The notes under the pieces: generated by a model
Database searches by the model: none
The model's input: the letters and a program-made list of their open reading frames with translations, nothing else
What the model was told of the DNA's origin: nothing
Origin: an uncultured bacterium
Lineage (GTDB): Bacteria > Bacillota > Clostridia > Oscillospirales > Oscillospiraceae
Assembly (NCBI GenBank): GCA_949288405.1
Contig: CASEKM010000237.1
Location: 1 to 5,894, forward strand
Direction of reading: 5' to 3'
DNA length: 5,894 bases
Part shown: positions 1 through 5,894 of the stretch, piece after piece
Layout of the letters: each line of letters opens with the position of its first letter
Numbering within the stretch: the first letter of the stretch is position 1
Program-made: the position numbers and the translations under genes

Positions 1-684
1 ATGGAGATCCCGGCCAACGAGATCACCGCCCTCATCGGCCCCTCGGGCTGCGGCAAGTCCACCTTTTTTAAGACCCTGGACCGGATGAACGACCTGGTGG
101 ACGGCATCAAGATCACCGGCCAGGTCCAGTACCGGGGCCAGGACATCTACGCCCCCGGGGTGGACGTGACCTGGCTGCGCAGGCAGATCGGCATGGTGTT
201 CCAGAAGGCCAACCCCTTCCCCATGTCCATCTATGACAACGTGGCCTACGGCCCCCGCACCCACGGTATCCGCAGCAAGGTGAAGCTGGACGAGATCGTA
301 GAGGAGTCCCTGCGGGGGGCGGCCATCTGGGACGAGGTGAAGGACCGGCTGAAGAAGAGCGCCCTGGGCCTGTCCGGCGGCCAGCAGCAGCGGCTGTGCA
401 TCGCCCGTGCCCTGGCCGTCAAGCCCGACGTGCTCCTCATGGACGAGTCCACCTCCGCCCTGGACCCCATCTCCACCTCCAAGATCGAGGACCTTGCCAT
501 GGAGCTGAAAAAAGACTATACTATCATCATGGTCACCCACAACATGCAGCAGGCCGCCCGCATCTCGGATAAGACCGCCTTCTTCCTGCTGGGTGAGCTC
601 ATCGAATACGGGGACACCGAGCAGATGTTCTCCATGCCCAAGAACAAGAAGACGGAAGACTACATCACCGGGAGGTTCGGATAA
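1..684 (+). CDS. pstB: Phosphate ABC transporter ATP-binding protein PstB (5' end cut by window edge)
   Basis: This is the cytoplasmic ATPase that powers high-affinity phosphate import through the PstSCAB transporter. The 227 visible residues hold the ABC core in order: Walker A GPSGCGKST (13-21), Q-loop VFQ with Gln68, signature LSGGQQQR (124-131), Walker B VLLMDE with Asp148 and Glu149, D-loop SALD (152-155) and H-loop His180. The PstB-typical segments RMNDL, QKANPFPMSIYDNVAYGPR and DPISTSKIE are present. Family members are about 250-260 residues, and the strand before Walker A is missing, so the ATG at position 1 is probably an internal methionine and 25-35 residues lie upstream of the window. 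The residue after the catalytic Glu is Ser (DEST), where DEP is commoner. The stop TAA (682-684) shares its last base with the phoU start, indicating one transcript and translational coupling. pstS, pstC and pstA are expected just upstream. Identification is very secure. Confidence 0.96.
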   Translation: MEIPANEITALIGPSGCGKSTFFKTLDRMNDLVDGIKITGQVQYRGQDIYAPGVDVTWLRRQIGMVFQKANPFPMSIYDNVAYGPRTHGIRSKVKLDEIVEESLRGAAIWDEVKDRLKKSALGLSGGQQQRLCIARALAVKPDVLLMDESTSALDPISTSKIEDLAMELKKDYTIIMVTHNMQQAARISDKTAFFLLGELIEYGDTEQMFSMPKNKKTEDYITGRFG

Positions 685-1325
685 TGCGGGACAAATTCAA
701 CGAGCAGCTGGAGCAGCTGAATGTGGAGCTCATCAAGATGGGCGCCCTGTGCGAGGAGGGCATCTCCGCCGCCACCAAGGCCATGCTGGACCAGGACGAC
801 TCACTGCGGGAGACCGCCGCCGCCGCCGAGCGGGAGATCGACCAGAAGGAGCGGGACATCGAGAACCTGTGCATGAAGCTCCTGCTTCAGCAGCAGCCGG
901 TGGCCGGCGACCTGCGGGCCATCTCCGCCGCCCTGAAGATGATCTCCGACATGGAGCGCATCGGGGATCAGGCCGCCGACATCGCCGAGATCACCCGCTT
1001 CACCGTCAACAGTCCCGTCACCACCCGGGTGCCCATCGCCGAGATGGCCCGCTGCGCCATCGGCATGGTCACCGACAGCATCGACTCCTATGTGCGCAAA
1101 AACCTGGACCTGGCCCAGAGCGTGGTGCGCAAGGACGACGAGATGGACGAGATGTTCCTGAACGTGAAAAGCGACCTGATCCGCCACATCGGCCAGGGGG
1201 ACGACGGCGAGGTGTGCATCGACCTGCTGATGATCGCCAAATACTTAGAGCGCATCGGGGACCACGCGGTGAACATCGCCCAGTGGGTGGAGTACTCCCT
1301 CACCGGCCAGCACAGCGACGACTGA
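684..1325 (+). CDS. phoU: Phosphate signalling regulator PhoU
   Basis: PhoU is a cytoplasmic helical protein that links the Pst transporter to the PhoR kinase and represses the Pho response when phosphate is plentiful. The 213-residue product has the usual family length and two repeats of a three-helix bundle. Each repeat carries the metal-binding E/DxxxD-type signature: DMERIGDQAADIAE beginning at residue 89 in the first, and LERIGDHAVNIA beginning at residue 188 in the second. The conserved QQPVAGDLRAI helix is at 70-80. The ATG (684-686) overlaps the pstB stop by one base and has GGGAGG at 670-675, eight bases upstream, which supports this start. The protein is soluble, with no signal peptide or membrane segment. 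Its place between pstB and the two-component pair is the classic one. It appears complete. Confidence 0.97.
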   Translation: MRDKFNEQLEQLNVELIKMGALCEEGISAATKAMLDQDDSLRETAAAAEREIDQKERDIENLCMKLLLQQQPVAGDLRAISAALKMISDMERIGDQAADIAEITRFTVNSPVTTRVPIAEMARCAIGMVTDSIDSYVRKNLDLAQSVVRKDDEMDEMFLNVKSDLIRHIGQGDDGEVCIDLLMIAKYLERIGDHAVNIAQWVEYSLTGQHSDD

Positions 1326-1344
1326 CTTTTTTCATAGCATTGGG

Positions 1345-1373
1345 GAGCGGACGGACAACGCCCGCTCTTTCTC
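1345..1373 (+). terminator. Possible weak terminator or attenuator hairpin between phoU and the response regulator
   Basis: GAGCGG (1345-1350) pairs with CCGCTC (1362-1367). Inside, an A·C mismatch is followed by two more pairs (C1352-G1360, G1353-C1359) closing a five-base loop. TTTCTC follows directly. The stem is short and the T-run interrupted, so at best this is a partial terminator that lowers expression of the two-component genes relative to pstB-phoU. It lies in the 87-base gap between phoU and the regulator, where I see no convincing promoter or Pho-box repeat. Confidence 0.4.
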
Positions 1374-1396
1374 AATGGACGTATTACCGCACAAGT

Positions 1397-1415
1397 AAGG
1401 GGTTGAACTACCGTG
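1397..1415 (+). promoter_or_regulatory. Ribosome binding site and GTG start of the response regulator
   Basis: AAGGGG at 1397-1402 is followed, after a ten-base spacer, by GTG at 1413-1415. An in-frame TGA at 1404-1406 rules out any start further upstream. The first in-frame ATG inside the gene comes only at residue 24, past the acidic residues E6-D7-D8 needed for phosphorylation. The GTG is therefore almost certainly the real start. Confidence 0.75.
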
Positions 1416-2104
1416 ATCTATATTTTGGAGGACGACGCCAGCATCCGCAAGCTGGTGGTCTACACCATCCAGAGCCAGGGCATGGAGGCCGTCGGCTTCG
1501 AGCGCCCCTCTCAGTTCTGGGAGGCCTTGGACCAGAAAGCGCCGGAGCTGGTGCTGCTGGACATCATGCTGCCGGAGGAGGACGGGCTGCAGGTGCTCAA
1601 GCGGCTGCGCGCCATGCCCGCCGTCAAGTCCGTCCCGGTGATCATGCTCACCGCCAAGAGCACCGAGTACGACAAGGTGCTGGGCCTGGACGAGGGGGCG
1701 GACGACTATGTGGCCAAGCCCTTCGGCATGATGGAGCTCATGGCCCGCATCCGGGCCGCCCTGCGCCACGGAGGGCAGAGCGCCGCCCCCAAGGAGAAGA
1801 CCTACTCCCTGGGCGACCTGTTCGTGGACCCGGCCCGGCACATCGTCCGGGACGGAGACCGGGAGGTCACCCTGACCCTGAAGGAGTTCCAGGTGCTCTG
1901 CCTGCTGCTGGAGCGGGCGGGGACCGTGTTTACCCGGGATCAGCTGCTCAACACCATCTGGGGCTATGAGTTCGACGGGGCCAGCCGCCCCTGCGCCAGA
2001 AGCTGGGCCGCTCCGGGGACTGCATCGAGACGGTGCGGGGCATCGGCTATAAGATCAGCACTGACAATCCCCCCGCCGCCGGAGGAGGCAAGGAGCGGAC
2101 ATGA
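1413..2104 (+). pseudogene. phoB: PhoB/PhoP-type (OmpR family) response regulator, frame broken in the DNA-recognition helix
   Basis: This would be the transcription factor of the phosphate-limitation response, phosphorylated by the kinase encoded next. From the GTG start, residues 1-120 form a complete receiver: acidic pocket E6-D7-D8, phosphoacceptor Asp50 in LVLLDIMLP, Thr80 and Lys102 in YVAKPF. Residues 131-192 begin an OmpR-type winged helix (LTLKEFQVLCLLL, FTRDQLLNTIWGYEFDG). After Ser191-Arg192 (codon ending at 1988) the frame fails. Two bases later, from 1991, another frame resumes the fold (LRQKLGRSGDCIETVRGIGY) and runs 37 residues to TGA at 2102-2104. The family consensus between these blocks is about eight residues of the recognition helix (TVDVHIRT-like), so a 22-nt loss explains both the gap and the shift; the intact protein would be about 237 residues. 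Read without repair, the frame continues to TGA at 2337-2339 as 308 residues with a Pro/Ala/Gly/Arg-rich tail of no family character. The receiver may still accept phosphate, but specific DNA binding should be lost. A sequencing or assembly error is the main alternative. The phoB name rests on gene context. Confidence 0.85.
1986..1993 (+). other. Deletion/frameshift junction in the response regulator
   Basis: The last codon of the upstream frame is CGC (1986-1988). Two C bases (1989-1990) follow, and the downstream frame begins with CTG (1991-1993). The offset from the gene start to 1991 is 578 bases, which is 2 modulo 3. If the missing segment was 24 bases ending in the second and third bases of an ACC-type Thr codon, exactly 22 bases are gone. 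That reconstruction is inferred from family consensus, not observed. Confidence 0.75.
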
Positions 2105-3759
2105 CGGGAAAACTTTTTCGCACCTCCATGGCAGTGGCCGTCTCTGTGATGGTGCTGTCCATCGGACTGTTTTTGGGCATGCTGTACCAGTATTTCAGCG
2201 ACCAGCTGCTGGAGGAGCTGGAGACGGAGACCTGGCTGGTCTCCCGGGGGGTGGAGCTGGAGGGCATGGACTACCTCACCGGCCTGCACACCAGCAGCCG
2301 GGTCACCTGGGTGGCCGCCGACGGCACCGTCCTCTATGACAACGAGGCGGACGCCTCCTCCATGGAGAATCACGCCGACCGGGAGGAGATCCAGGAGGCC
2401 CTGTCCTCCGACACCGGCACCGCTCAGCGCTACTCCTCCACCCTGTCGGAGCAGACCATCTATGTCACCCAGCGGCTGGAGGACGGCACGGTGATCCGCC
2501 TGGCCAGCGCCCAGAAGACGGTGGGACTGCTGCTGGTCTCCATGGTGCAGCCCATTTTGATCATCCTGCTGCTCTCCCTGCTGCTGTCGGCGGCGCTGGC
2601 CTCCCGGCTGTCCAAGGGCCTCATCCGCCCCATCCTCTCCCTGGACCTGGAGCACCCGGAGGACTGTGAGACCTACGACGAGCTCACCCCCCTCCTCTCC
2701 CGGCTGAAGCGTCAGAACGACACCATCCAGCGGCAGATGGATCTGCTGAAGCAGCGGCAGACGGAGTTTGCCGCCCTCACCGACAACATGTCCGAGGGCT
2801 TCCTGCTGCTGGACCTGCAGGGGCATGTGCTCTCCCACAACTCCGGCGCCCTGCGCCTGCTGGGGGCGGAGGAGCCCGCCGGGGAGGTGAACGTGCTGGT
2901 GCTCAACCGGGAGGAGCCCTTCCGCCACGCGGTGGACGAGGCCCTGGCCGGCCGCCGCTGCCAGCAGCTGCTCCACCTGAACGGCCGGTACTGCCAGCTG
3001 CTGGCCAATCCGGTGCTGGCCGACGGAAAGCCCGCCGGCGCGGTGCTGGTGCTGCTGGACGTGACGGAGCAGGAGCAGCGGGAGGAGCTGCGGCGGGAGT
3101 TCACCGCCAACGTCTCCCACGAGCTGAAGACCCCCCTCACCTCCATCTCCGGCATCGCCGAGATCATGTGCAGCGGCATGGTGAAGGCGGAGGACATCCA
3201 GAGCTTCGCCGGCGACATCTACCAGGAGGCCCAGCGGCTCATCGCCCTGGTGGAGGACATCATCCGCCTGTCCCGGCTGGACGAGGGGGCGGAGACCCTG
3301 GAGCGTGAGGACGTGAATCTGCTCACCCTGGCCCAGGATGTGGCCCGCCGCCTGGACCCCGCCGCCCAGAAGGCGGGGGTGACCCTGAAGGTCATGGGCC
3401 GCTCCGCCGAGGTGAACGGCATCCCCAGCGTGCTGGACGAGATGGTGTACAACCTGTGTGACAACGCCATCAAGTACAACCATCCGGGCGGCACCGTCAA
3501 TGTGACGGTGGCCCCCGCCGACGACGGGTCGGCCGAGGTCACCGTGGAAGACACCGGCATCGGCATTCCGGTGGAGGACCAGTCCCGGGTGTTCGAGCGG
3601 TTCTACCGGGTGGACAAGAGCCACTCCAAGGAGATCGGCGGCACTGGGCTGGGTCTGTCCATTGTGAAGCACGGGGCCTCCCTCCACGGGGCCCAGCTCC
3701 ACATGGACAGCCAGGTGGGACGGGGCACCTGCATCCAGCTGCGGTTCCCCAAGGCATAA
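2101..3759 (+). CDS. phoR: PhoR-type membrane sensor histidine kinase
   Basis: This 552-residue kinase would phosphorylate the preceding response regulator when phosphate is scarce. Domains in order: membrane segment 1 (about 9-29); an extracytoplasmic sensor of about 110 residues with PAS-like features (RVTWVAADGTVLYDN, MENHADREE); membrane segment 2 (about 141-167); a short HAMP-like linker (RPILSLDLEHP, YDELTPLL); a cytoplasmic PAS domain (about 222-320, DNMSEGFLLLDLQGHVLSHN); the dimerisation helix with phosphoacceptor His340 in NVSHELKTPLTS; and the ATPase domain with N-box Asn451/Asn455, G1 DTGIG (484-488), F-box VFERFYRVD (497-505) and G2 GGTGLGLS (513-520). All catalytic motifs are present, so the kinase looks functional. 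AAGGAG (2090-2095) lies five bases before the ATG. The ATG overlaps the regulator's original TGA as ATGA, a usual sign of coupling that the regulator's frameshift would abolish. Naming as PhoR rests on the pst-phoU context and overall architecture. Confidence 0.92.
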   Translation: MTGKLFRTSMAVAVSVMVLSIGLFLGMLYQYFSDQLLEELETETWLVSRGVELEGMDYLTGLHTSSRVTWVAADGTVLYDNEADASSMENHADREEIQEALSSDTGTAQRYSSTLSEQTIYVTQRLEDGTVIRLASAQKTVGLLLVSMVQPILIILLLSLLLSAALASRLSKGLIRPILSLDLEHPEDCETYDELTPLLSRLKRQNDTIQRQMDLLKQRQTEFAALTDNMSEGFLLLDLQGHVLSHNSGALRLLGAEEPAGEVNVLVLNREEPFRHAVDEALAGRRCQQLLHLNGRYCQLLANPVLADGKPAGAVLVLLDVTEQEQREELRREFTANVSHELKTPLTSISGIAEIMCSGMVKAEDIQSFAGDIYQEAQRLIALVEDIIRLSRLDEGAETLEREDVNLLTLAQDVARRLDPAAQKAGVTLKVMGRSAEVNGIPSVLDEMVYNLCDNAIKYNHPGGTVNVTVAPADDGSAEVTVEDTGIGIPVEDQSRVFERFYRVDKSHSKEIGGTGLGLSIVKHGASLHGAQLHMDSQVGRGTCIQLRFPKA

Positions 3760-3790
3760 TTGCTGTAAAATTGGGCATCCTGCCTTTGAC

Positions 3791-3824
3791 GGGCCGCCGG
3801 ACCATCCAGTCCGGCGGCCCTTTC
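3791..3824 (+). terminator. Intrinsic terminator closing the pst-phoU-regulator-kinase cluster
   Basis: GGGCCGCCGGA (3791-3801) and TCCGGCGGCCC (3810-3820) form a perfect 11-bp GC-rich stem with an eight-base loop, followed by TTTC. It starts 31 bases after the kinase stop. The T-run is short, so termination may be incomplete, but the stem is very stable. Confidence 0.8.
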
Positions 3825-3870
3825 ACCTCCCTCCGCCCCGACGGGACAGCCGGGGATGGAGGGCCATGGA

Positions 3871-3888
3871 AAAGGAGGAATTCCCATG
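3871..3888 (+). promoter_or_regulatory. Strong ribosome binding site fixing the lipoprotein start
   Basis: AAAGGAGGA (3871-3879) is near-complementary to the 16S rRNA tail and lies six bases before ATG 3886-3888. An in-frame ATG ten codons earlier (3856) would put the polar stretch EGHGKGGIP before the signal peptide and has no comparable site, so 3886 is the better start. Confidence 0.85.
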
Positions 3889-4395
3889 AGACGAGGAACG
3901 GCGCTTCTGGGGGTTGCGGCCCTGCTGGCGGTCCTGGCGGGCTGCTCCCCCGGCCAGGAGCCCACGGCGGAGGAGTGGACCCGGCGGTACCAGGAGGCCA
4001 TCACCGCCCACGGGGGCGAGATGGCGGAGTACAACCCGGTGGTCACGGAGTTCGACCCGGAGGACACCCGCACCTCCCTGGCCCTGGAGACCCTGGGCCT
4101 GGAGGAGGGGGACGCGGAGGCCTTTGGGGTGAGCATGTCCATGATGAACACCCAGGCCTATGCCATCGCCGCCGTCCTGCCCGCCCAGGGGCGGGAGGAG
4201 GCGGTGGAGGAGGCCCTCCAGGACTATGTGGACCGGCAGCGGAGCAGCTTTGAGTTCTACCTCCCCGACCAGTACCAGGTGGCCCAGGACGCCCGGCTGG
4301 AGACGCTGGAGGGCGGCACCGTCCTGCTGGTCATGTGCCAGGACGCGGACCAGGTGCTGGAGGCCATCCGAAGCGACCTGGAGGCGGACGGATAG
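3886..4395 (+). CDS. Putative DUF4358-family membrane lipoprotein
   Basis: The product is a 169-residue lipoprotein, exported and lipid-anchored on the outer face of the membrane. It begins with a short basic end (MRR), a hydrophobic stretch (about 5-17) and the lipobox LAGC with the modified Cys20. The mature part is acidic and soluble. Its second half (VSMSMMNTQAYAIAAVLP at 82-99, a helix rich in Glu/Ala at 103-121, then FYLPDQYQVAQDARLE at 124-139 and TVLLVMCQDADQVLEAI at 145-161) resembles, from memory, the DUF4358 lipoproteins common in Clostridia, whose function is unknown. The assignment is by pattern only and could be wrong at family level; the lipoprotein call itself is secure. The gene lies between the kinase-cluster terminator and a second terminator, so it is probably its own unit, although no clear promoter is visible in 3821-3870. 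It is the last + strand gene before the convergent sugar operon. Confidence 0.8.
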   Translation: MRRGTALLGVAALLAVLAGCSPGQEPTAEEWTRRYQEAITAHGGEMAEYNPVVTEFDPEDTRTSLALETLGLEEGDAEAFGVSMSMMNTQAYAIAAVLPAQGREEAVEEALQDYVDRQRSSFEFYLPDQYQVAQDARLETLEGGTVLLVMCQDADQVLEAIRSDLEADG

Positions 4396-4396
4396 C

Positions 4397-4428
4397 AAAA
4401 GCCCAGTTCCAAAGGGAACTGGGCTTTT
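4397..4428. terminator. Bidirectional intrinsic terminator between convergent genes
   Basis: AAAAGCCCAGTTCC (4397-4410) and GGAACTGGGCTTTT (4415-4428) are perfect inverted repeats with an AAAG loop. The stem has a T-tract on its 3' side on either strand. It starts one base after the lipoprotein stop and ends 28 bases beyond the galM stop on the other strand, so it can end both transcripts. Confidence 0.9.
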
Positions 4429-4456
4429 ACTGTTCTGTCCTCAGGCGGGCCACCGG

Positions 4457-5509
4457 TCAGCGGACCGCAAAGCGGTACTCCGTCCGCTGGCGGTACTCCT
4501 CCCCCGCCGGGAGCACGGTGCTTGGGAAATTGGGGTGGTGGGGCGAATCGGGGTAGTGCTGGGTCTCCAGGCAGAAGCCCCACCGCTTGGCGTAGGGCGC
4601 CCCGCCCTTGCCGGCGGGACAGCCGTCTAAGTAGTTGCCCGAGTAGAACTGCACCCCGGGCTGGGTGGTCCAGGTCTCCATGACGACGCCCGTCTCTTTG
4701 CTCCAGGCCCGGGCCGCCAGACGGAGAGAGCCGTCCGAATCGTCGATGCACCAGTTGTGGTCATAGCCCCCGGCCATGGTGAGCTGCGGGAAGTCCTCGT
4801 CCACCCGCTGTCCGATGGGCAGGCCCTCTCGCAGGTCCATGGGGGTGCCCTCCACCGGGGCGAGCTCCCCGGTGGGGATGGAGCCCGGCACGGTGGGGGT
4901 ATAGCGGGAGGCGAAGAGCTGCACCACCTGACCGGCCACCGGACCGCTGCCGTGGCCGGAGCCGGACAGGTTGAAGTAGGCGTGGTTGGTCAGGTTGCAC
5001 AGGGTGTCCCGGTCGCTCCTGGCCCGGTAGTCTATGGCCAGCCCCTCCCCGGTGAGGGTGTAGGTCACCTGCACGGAGAGGCTGCCAGGGTAGCCCTCCT
5101 GGCCGTCGGGGCTGTCCAGGGCCAGGGTGAGGGAGGCGTCAGAGAGGGCCTCCACCCGCCACACCTGCTTGTCGAAGCCCTGGAGGCCGCCGTGGAGGTG
5201 GTTCACGCCCCCGTCGTTGGCGGCCAGGGGATACTCCCGCCCGTTCAGGGAGAAGGAGGCCCCGCCGATGCGGTTGCCGTAGCGGCCAATGAGAGCCCCG
5301 ATATACTTGTCCTGCGCCCGGTAGTCCTCCAGGCTGTCAAAGCCCAGGACCACATCCACAGGCGCCCCTGTCCGGTCCGGCACCGTCAGGGACTGGATGG
5401 CTCCACCGTAGGTGAGGATGCGGCAGGCCAGCGCCCCCTGCGCCAGGGAGATGAGCTCCACTTCCGTCCCGTCGGGCATGGTCCCGAAGGGGATCCGCTG
5501 CTGTTCCAT
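4457..5509 (-). CDS. galM: Aldose 1-epimerase (mutarotase) GalM
   Basis: This cytoplasmic enzyme interconverts alpha and beta anomers of aldoses such as galactose, glucose and arabinose, feeding the correct anomer into catabolism. The 350-residue product has the usual family length and its active-site set: Arg80 in GRYGNR, His106 in NHLHGG, the general acid His176 in TNHAYFNL, Asp250 in GGYDHN and the general base Glu315 in LETQHYPD. The C-terminal PGVQFYSGN and QHYPDSPHHPNFPS segments are also typical. There is no signal peptide. The start (CAT at 5507-5509 on the + strand) is preceded on its own strand by GGGAG about ten bases upstream. It lies 21 bases after araD on the same strand, so it is probably co-transcribed with it and its working substrate here may be L-arabinose. 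Family assignment is very secure; substrate preference is inferred from context. Confidence 0.95.
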   Translation of the reverse strand: MEQQRIPFGTMPDGTEVELISLAQGALACRILTYGGAIQSLTVPDRTGAPVDVVLGFDSLEDYRAQDKYIGALIGRYGNRIGGASFSLNGREYPLAANDGGVNHLHGGLQGFDKQVWRVEALSDASLTLALDSPDGQEGYPGSLSVQVTYTLTGEGLAIDYRARSDRDTLCNLTNHAYFNLSGSGHGSGPVAGQVVQLFASRYTPTVPGSIPTGELAPVEGTPMDLREGLPIGQRVDEDFPQLTMAGGYDHNWCIDDSDGSLRLAARAWSKETGVVMETWTTQPGVQFYSGNYLDGCPAGKGGAPYAKRWGFCLETQHYPDSPHHPNFPSTVLPAGEEYRQRTEYRFAVR

Positions 5510-5530
5510 ATCAGATGCGCTCCCTTCTTC

Positions 5531-5894
5531 TCAGCCCTGGCCGTAGTAGGCGCCGGGGCCGTGCTTGCGCAGATAGTGCTTGTCCAGCAGCTCCTGCTGC
5601 ATGGGGGGCAGGCCGGGGGTGAGGGCCATGGCGTGGAAGGCCATGAAGGCGCACTCCTCCAGCACCACCGCGTTGTGCACCGCGTTGAAGGGGTCGGTGC
5701 CCCAGGCGAAGGGGCCGTGGCTGTGGACCAGGACGGCGGGCACCTGGGCCGGGTCGATGTGCCGGGACTGGAAGGTCTCGATGATCACGTTGCCCGTCTC
5801 CAGCTCGTACTTGCCGGCGATCTCCTCCGGGGTCATCAGCCGGGTGCAGGGGATCTCCCCGTAGAAGTAGTCCCCCTGGGTGGTGCCGAAGGCG
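5531..5894 (-). CDS. araD: L-ribulose-5-phosphate 4-epimerase AraD (5' part beyond window edge)
   Basis: This zinc-dependent cytoplasmic enzyme converts L-ribulose 5-phosphate to D-xylulose 5-phosphate, the last step joining L-arabinose breakdown to the pentose phosphate pathway. The last 120 residues are visible, and the frame stays open to the right edge upstream of the first visible methionine, starting AFGTTQGDYFYGEIPCTR. Numbering from the edge, Thr4, Asp8, Glu30, His59 (in VHSHGPFAWG), His106 (in LDKHYLRKHG) and Tyr117 (in AYYGQ) match the E. coli residues I recall as T116, D120, E142, H171, H218 and Y229 with a constant offset of 112. That implies no gaps and a full length near 232. 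About 111 residues lie outside the window. The related SgbE and UlaF enzymes share these residues, but clustering with galM favours arabinose. araA and araB homologues may lie upstream. Confidence 0.92.
   Translation of the reverse strand, partial: AFGTTQGDYFYGEIPCTRLMTPEEIAGKYELETGNVIIETFQSRHIDPAQVPAVLVHSHGPFAWGTDPFNAVHNAVVLEECAFMAFHAMALTPGLPPMQQELLDKHYLRKHGPGAYYGQG

Noticed and set aside
593..1969. A 458-residue open frame on the + strand overlapping the end of pstB, all of phoU and most of the response regulator
   Set aside because: The translation is Arg/Gly/Pro/Ala/His-rich low-complexity sequence, and it crosses three well-supported genes in another frame.
1983..1996. Programmed -1 ribosomal frameshifting as the explanation for the regulator's broken frame
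   Set aside because: There is no canonical slippery heptamer at the junction, and a shift would restore the frame but not the missing recognition-helix residues. A deletion explains both.
2047..3702. A 551-residue open frame on the - strand opposite the kinase gene
   Set aside because: It is rich in Gly, Gln, His, Leu and Val with no recognisable domain, and lies entirely over a kinase with all catalytic motifs. Long antisense frames are expected in GC-rich coding DNA.
3856..3885. The upstream ATG at 3856 as the lipoprotein start
   Set aside because: It would place ten mostly polar residues before the signal peptide and lacks a good ribosome binding site, while ATG 3886 has AAAGGAGGA six bases upstream.
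4160..4630. An Arg/Trp/Pro-rich 156-residue + strand open frame across the lipoprotein gene, the terminator and the galM end
   Set aside because: It is a shadow frame with low-complexity composition and runs through a perfect terminator hairpin.
1..5894. CRISPR arrays, insertion sequences, tRNA or rRNA genes, attachment sites, or a novel defence or biosynthetic cassette
   Set aside because: No repeat-spacer pattern, transposase motif, RNA gene or unexplained gene cluster was seen. Apart from the broken regulator, the window is ordinary housekeeping and sugar-metabolism DNA.

Overview
The window is GC-rich chromosomal DNA. High G/C at third codon positions, strong AGGAGG-type ribosome binding sites and tightly packed genes suggest a high-GC Clostridia member, of the gut Oscillospiraceae (Flavonifractor/Intestinimonas) kind. 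A small lipoprotein that looks like a DUF4358 protein and a PhoR kinase of the Firmicutes layout fit this. The placement is inference, since no marker gene such as rRNA is present.

Positions 1-3759 (+ strand) are the 3' end of a phosphate-uptake and phosphate-sensing cluster. It holds the end of pstB (ATPase of the high-affinity phosphate ABC transporter), phoU (negative regulator linking transporter to kinase), a PhoB/PhoP-type response regulator, and a PhoR-type membrane histidine kinase. The genes are nearly contiguous: pstB and phoU share one base, 87 bases separate phoU from the regulator, and the regulator's original stop overlaps the kinase start in ATGA. A perfect 11-bp hairpin closes the cluster at 3791-3820.

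The main anomaly is in the response regulator. Its reading frame breaks at about 1989-1990. Bases coding for about 7-8 residues of the DNA-recognition helix are missing (22 nt is the length that best fits family and frame), and the rest of the winged helix continues in another frame to the expected ATGA junction. As written, the gene gives a 308-residue protein with an intact receiver, a broken DNA-binding domain and a meaningless tail running into the kinase gene. PstB (as far as visible), PhoU and PhoR look intact. This is either a real lesion that uncouples phosphate sensing from transcription or an assembly error.

Positions 3886-4395 (+) encode a small lipoprotein with a clear lipobox. 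A perfect 14-bp hairpin with an A-tract and a T-tract follows at 4397-4428, lying between convergent genes and able to terminate both strands.

Positions 4457-5894 (- strand) are a sugar operon read right to left: the C-terminal half of araD (L-ribulose-5-phosphate 4-epimerase, running off the window edge) and then galM (aldose 1-epimerase), 21 bases apart. Together they suggest L-arabinose use. I found no RNA gene, CRISPR array, mobile element or undescribed defence or biosynthetic system. No gap between genes exceeds 300 bases.
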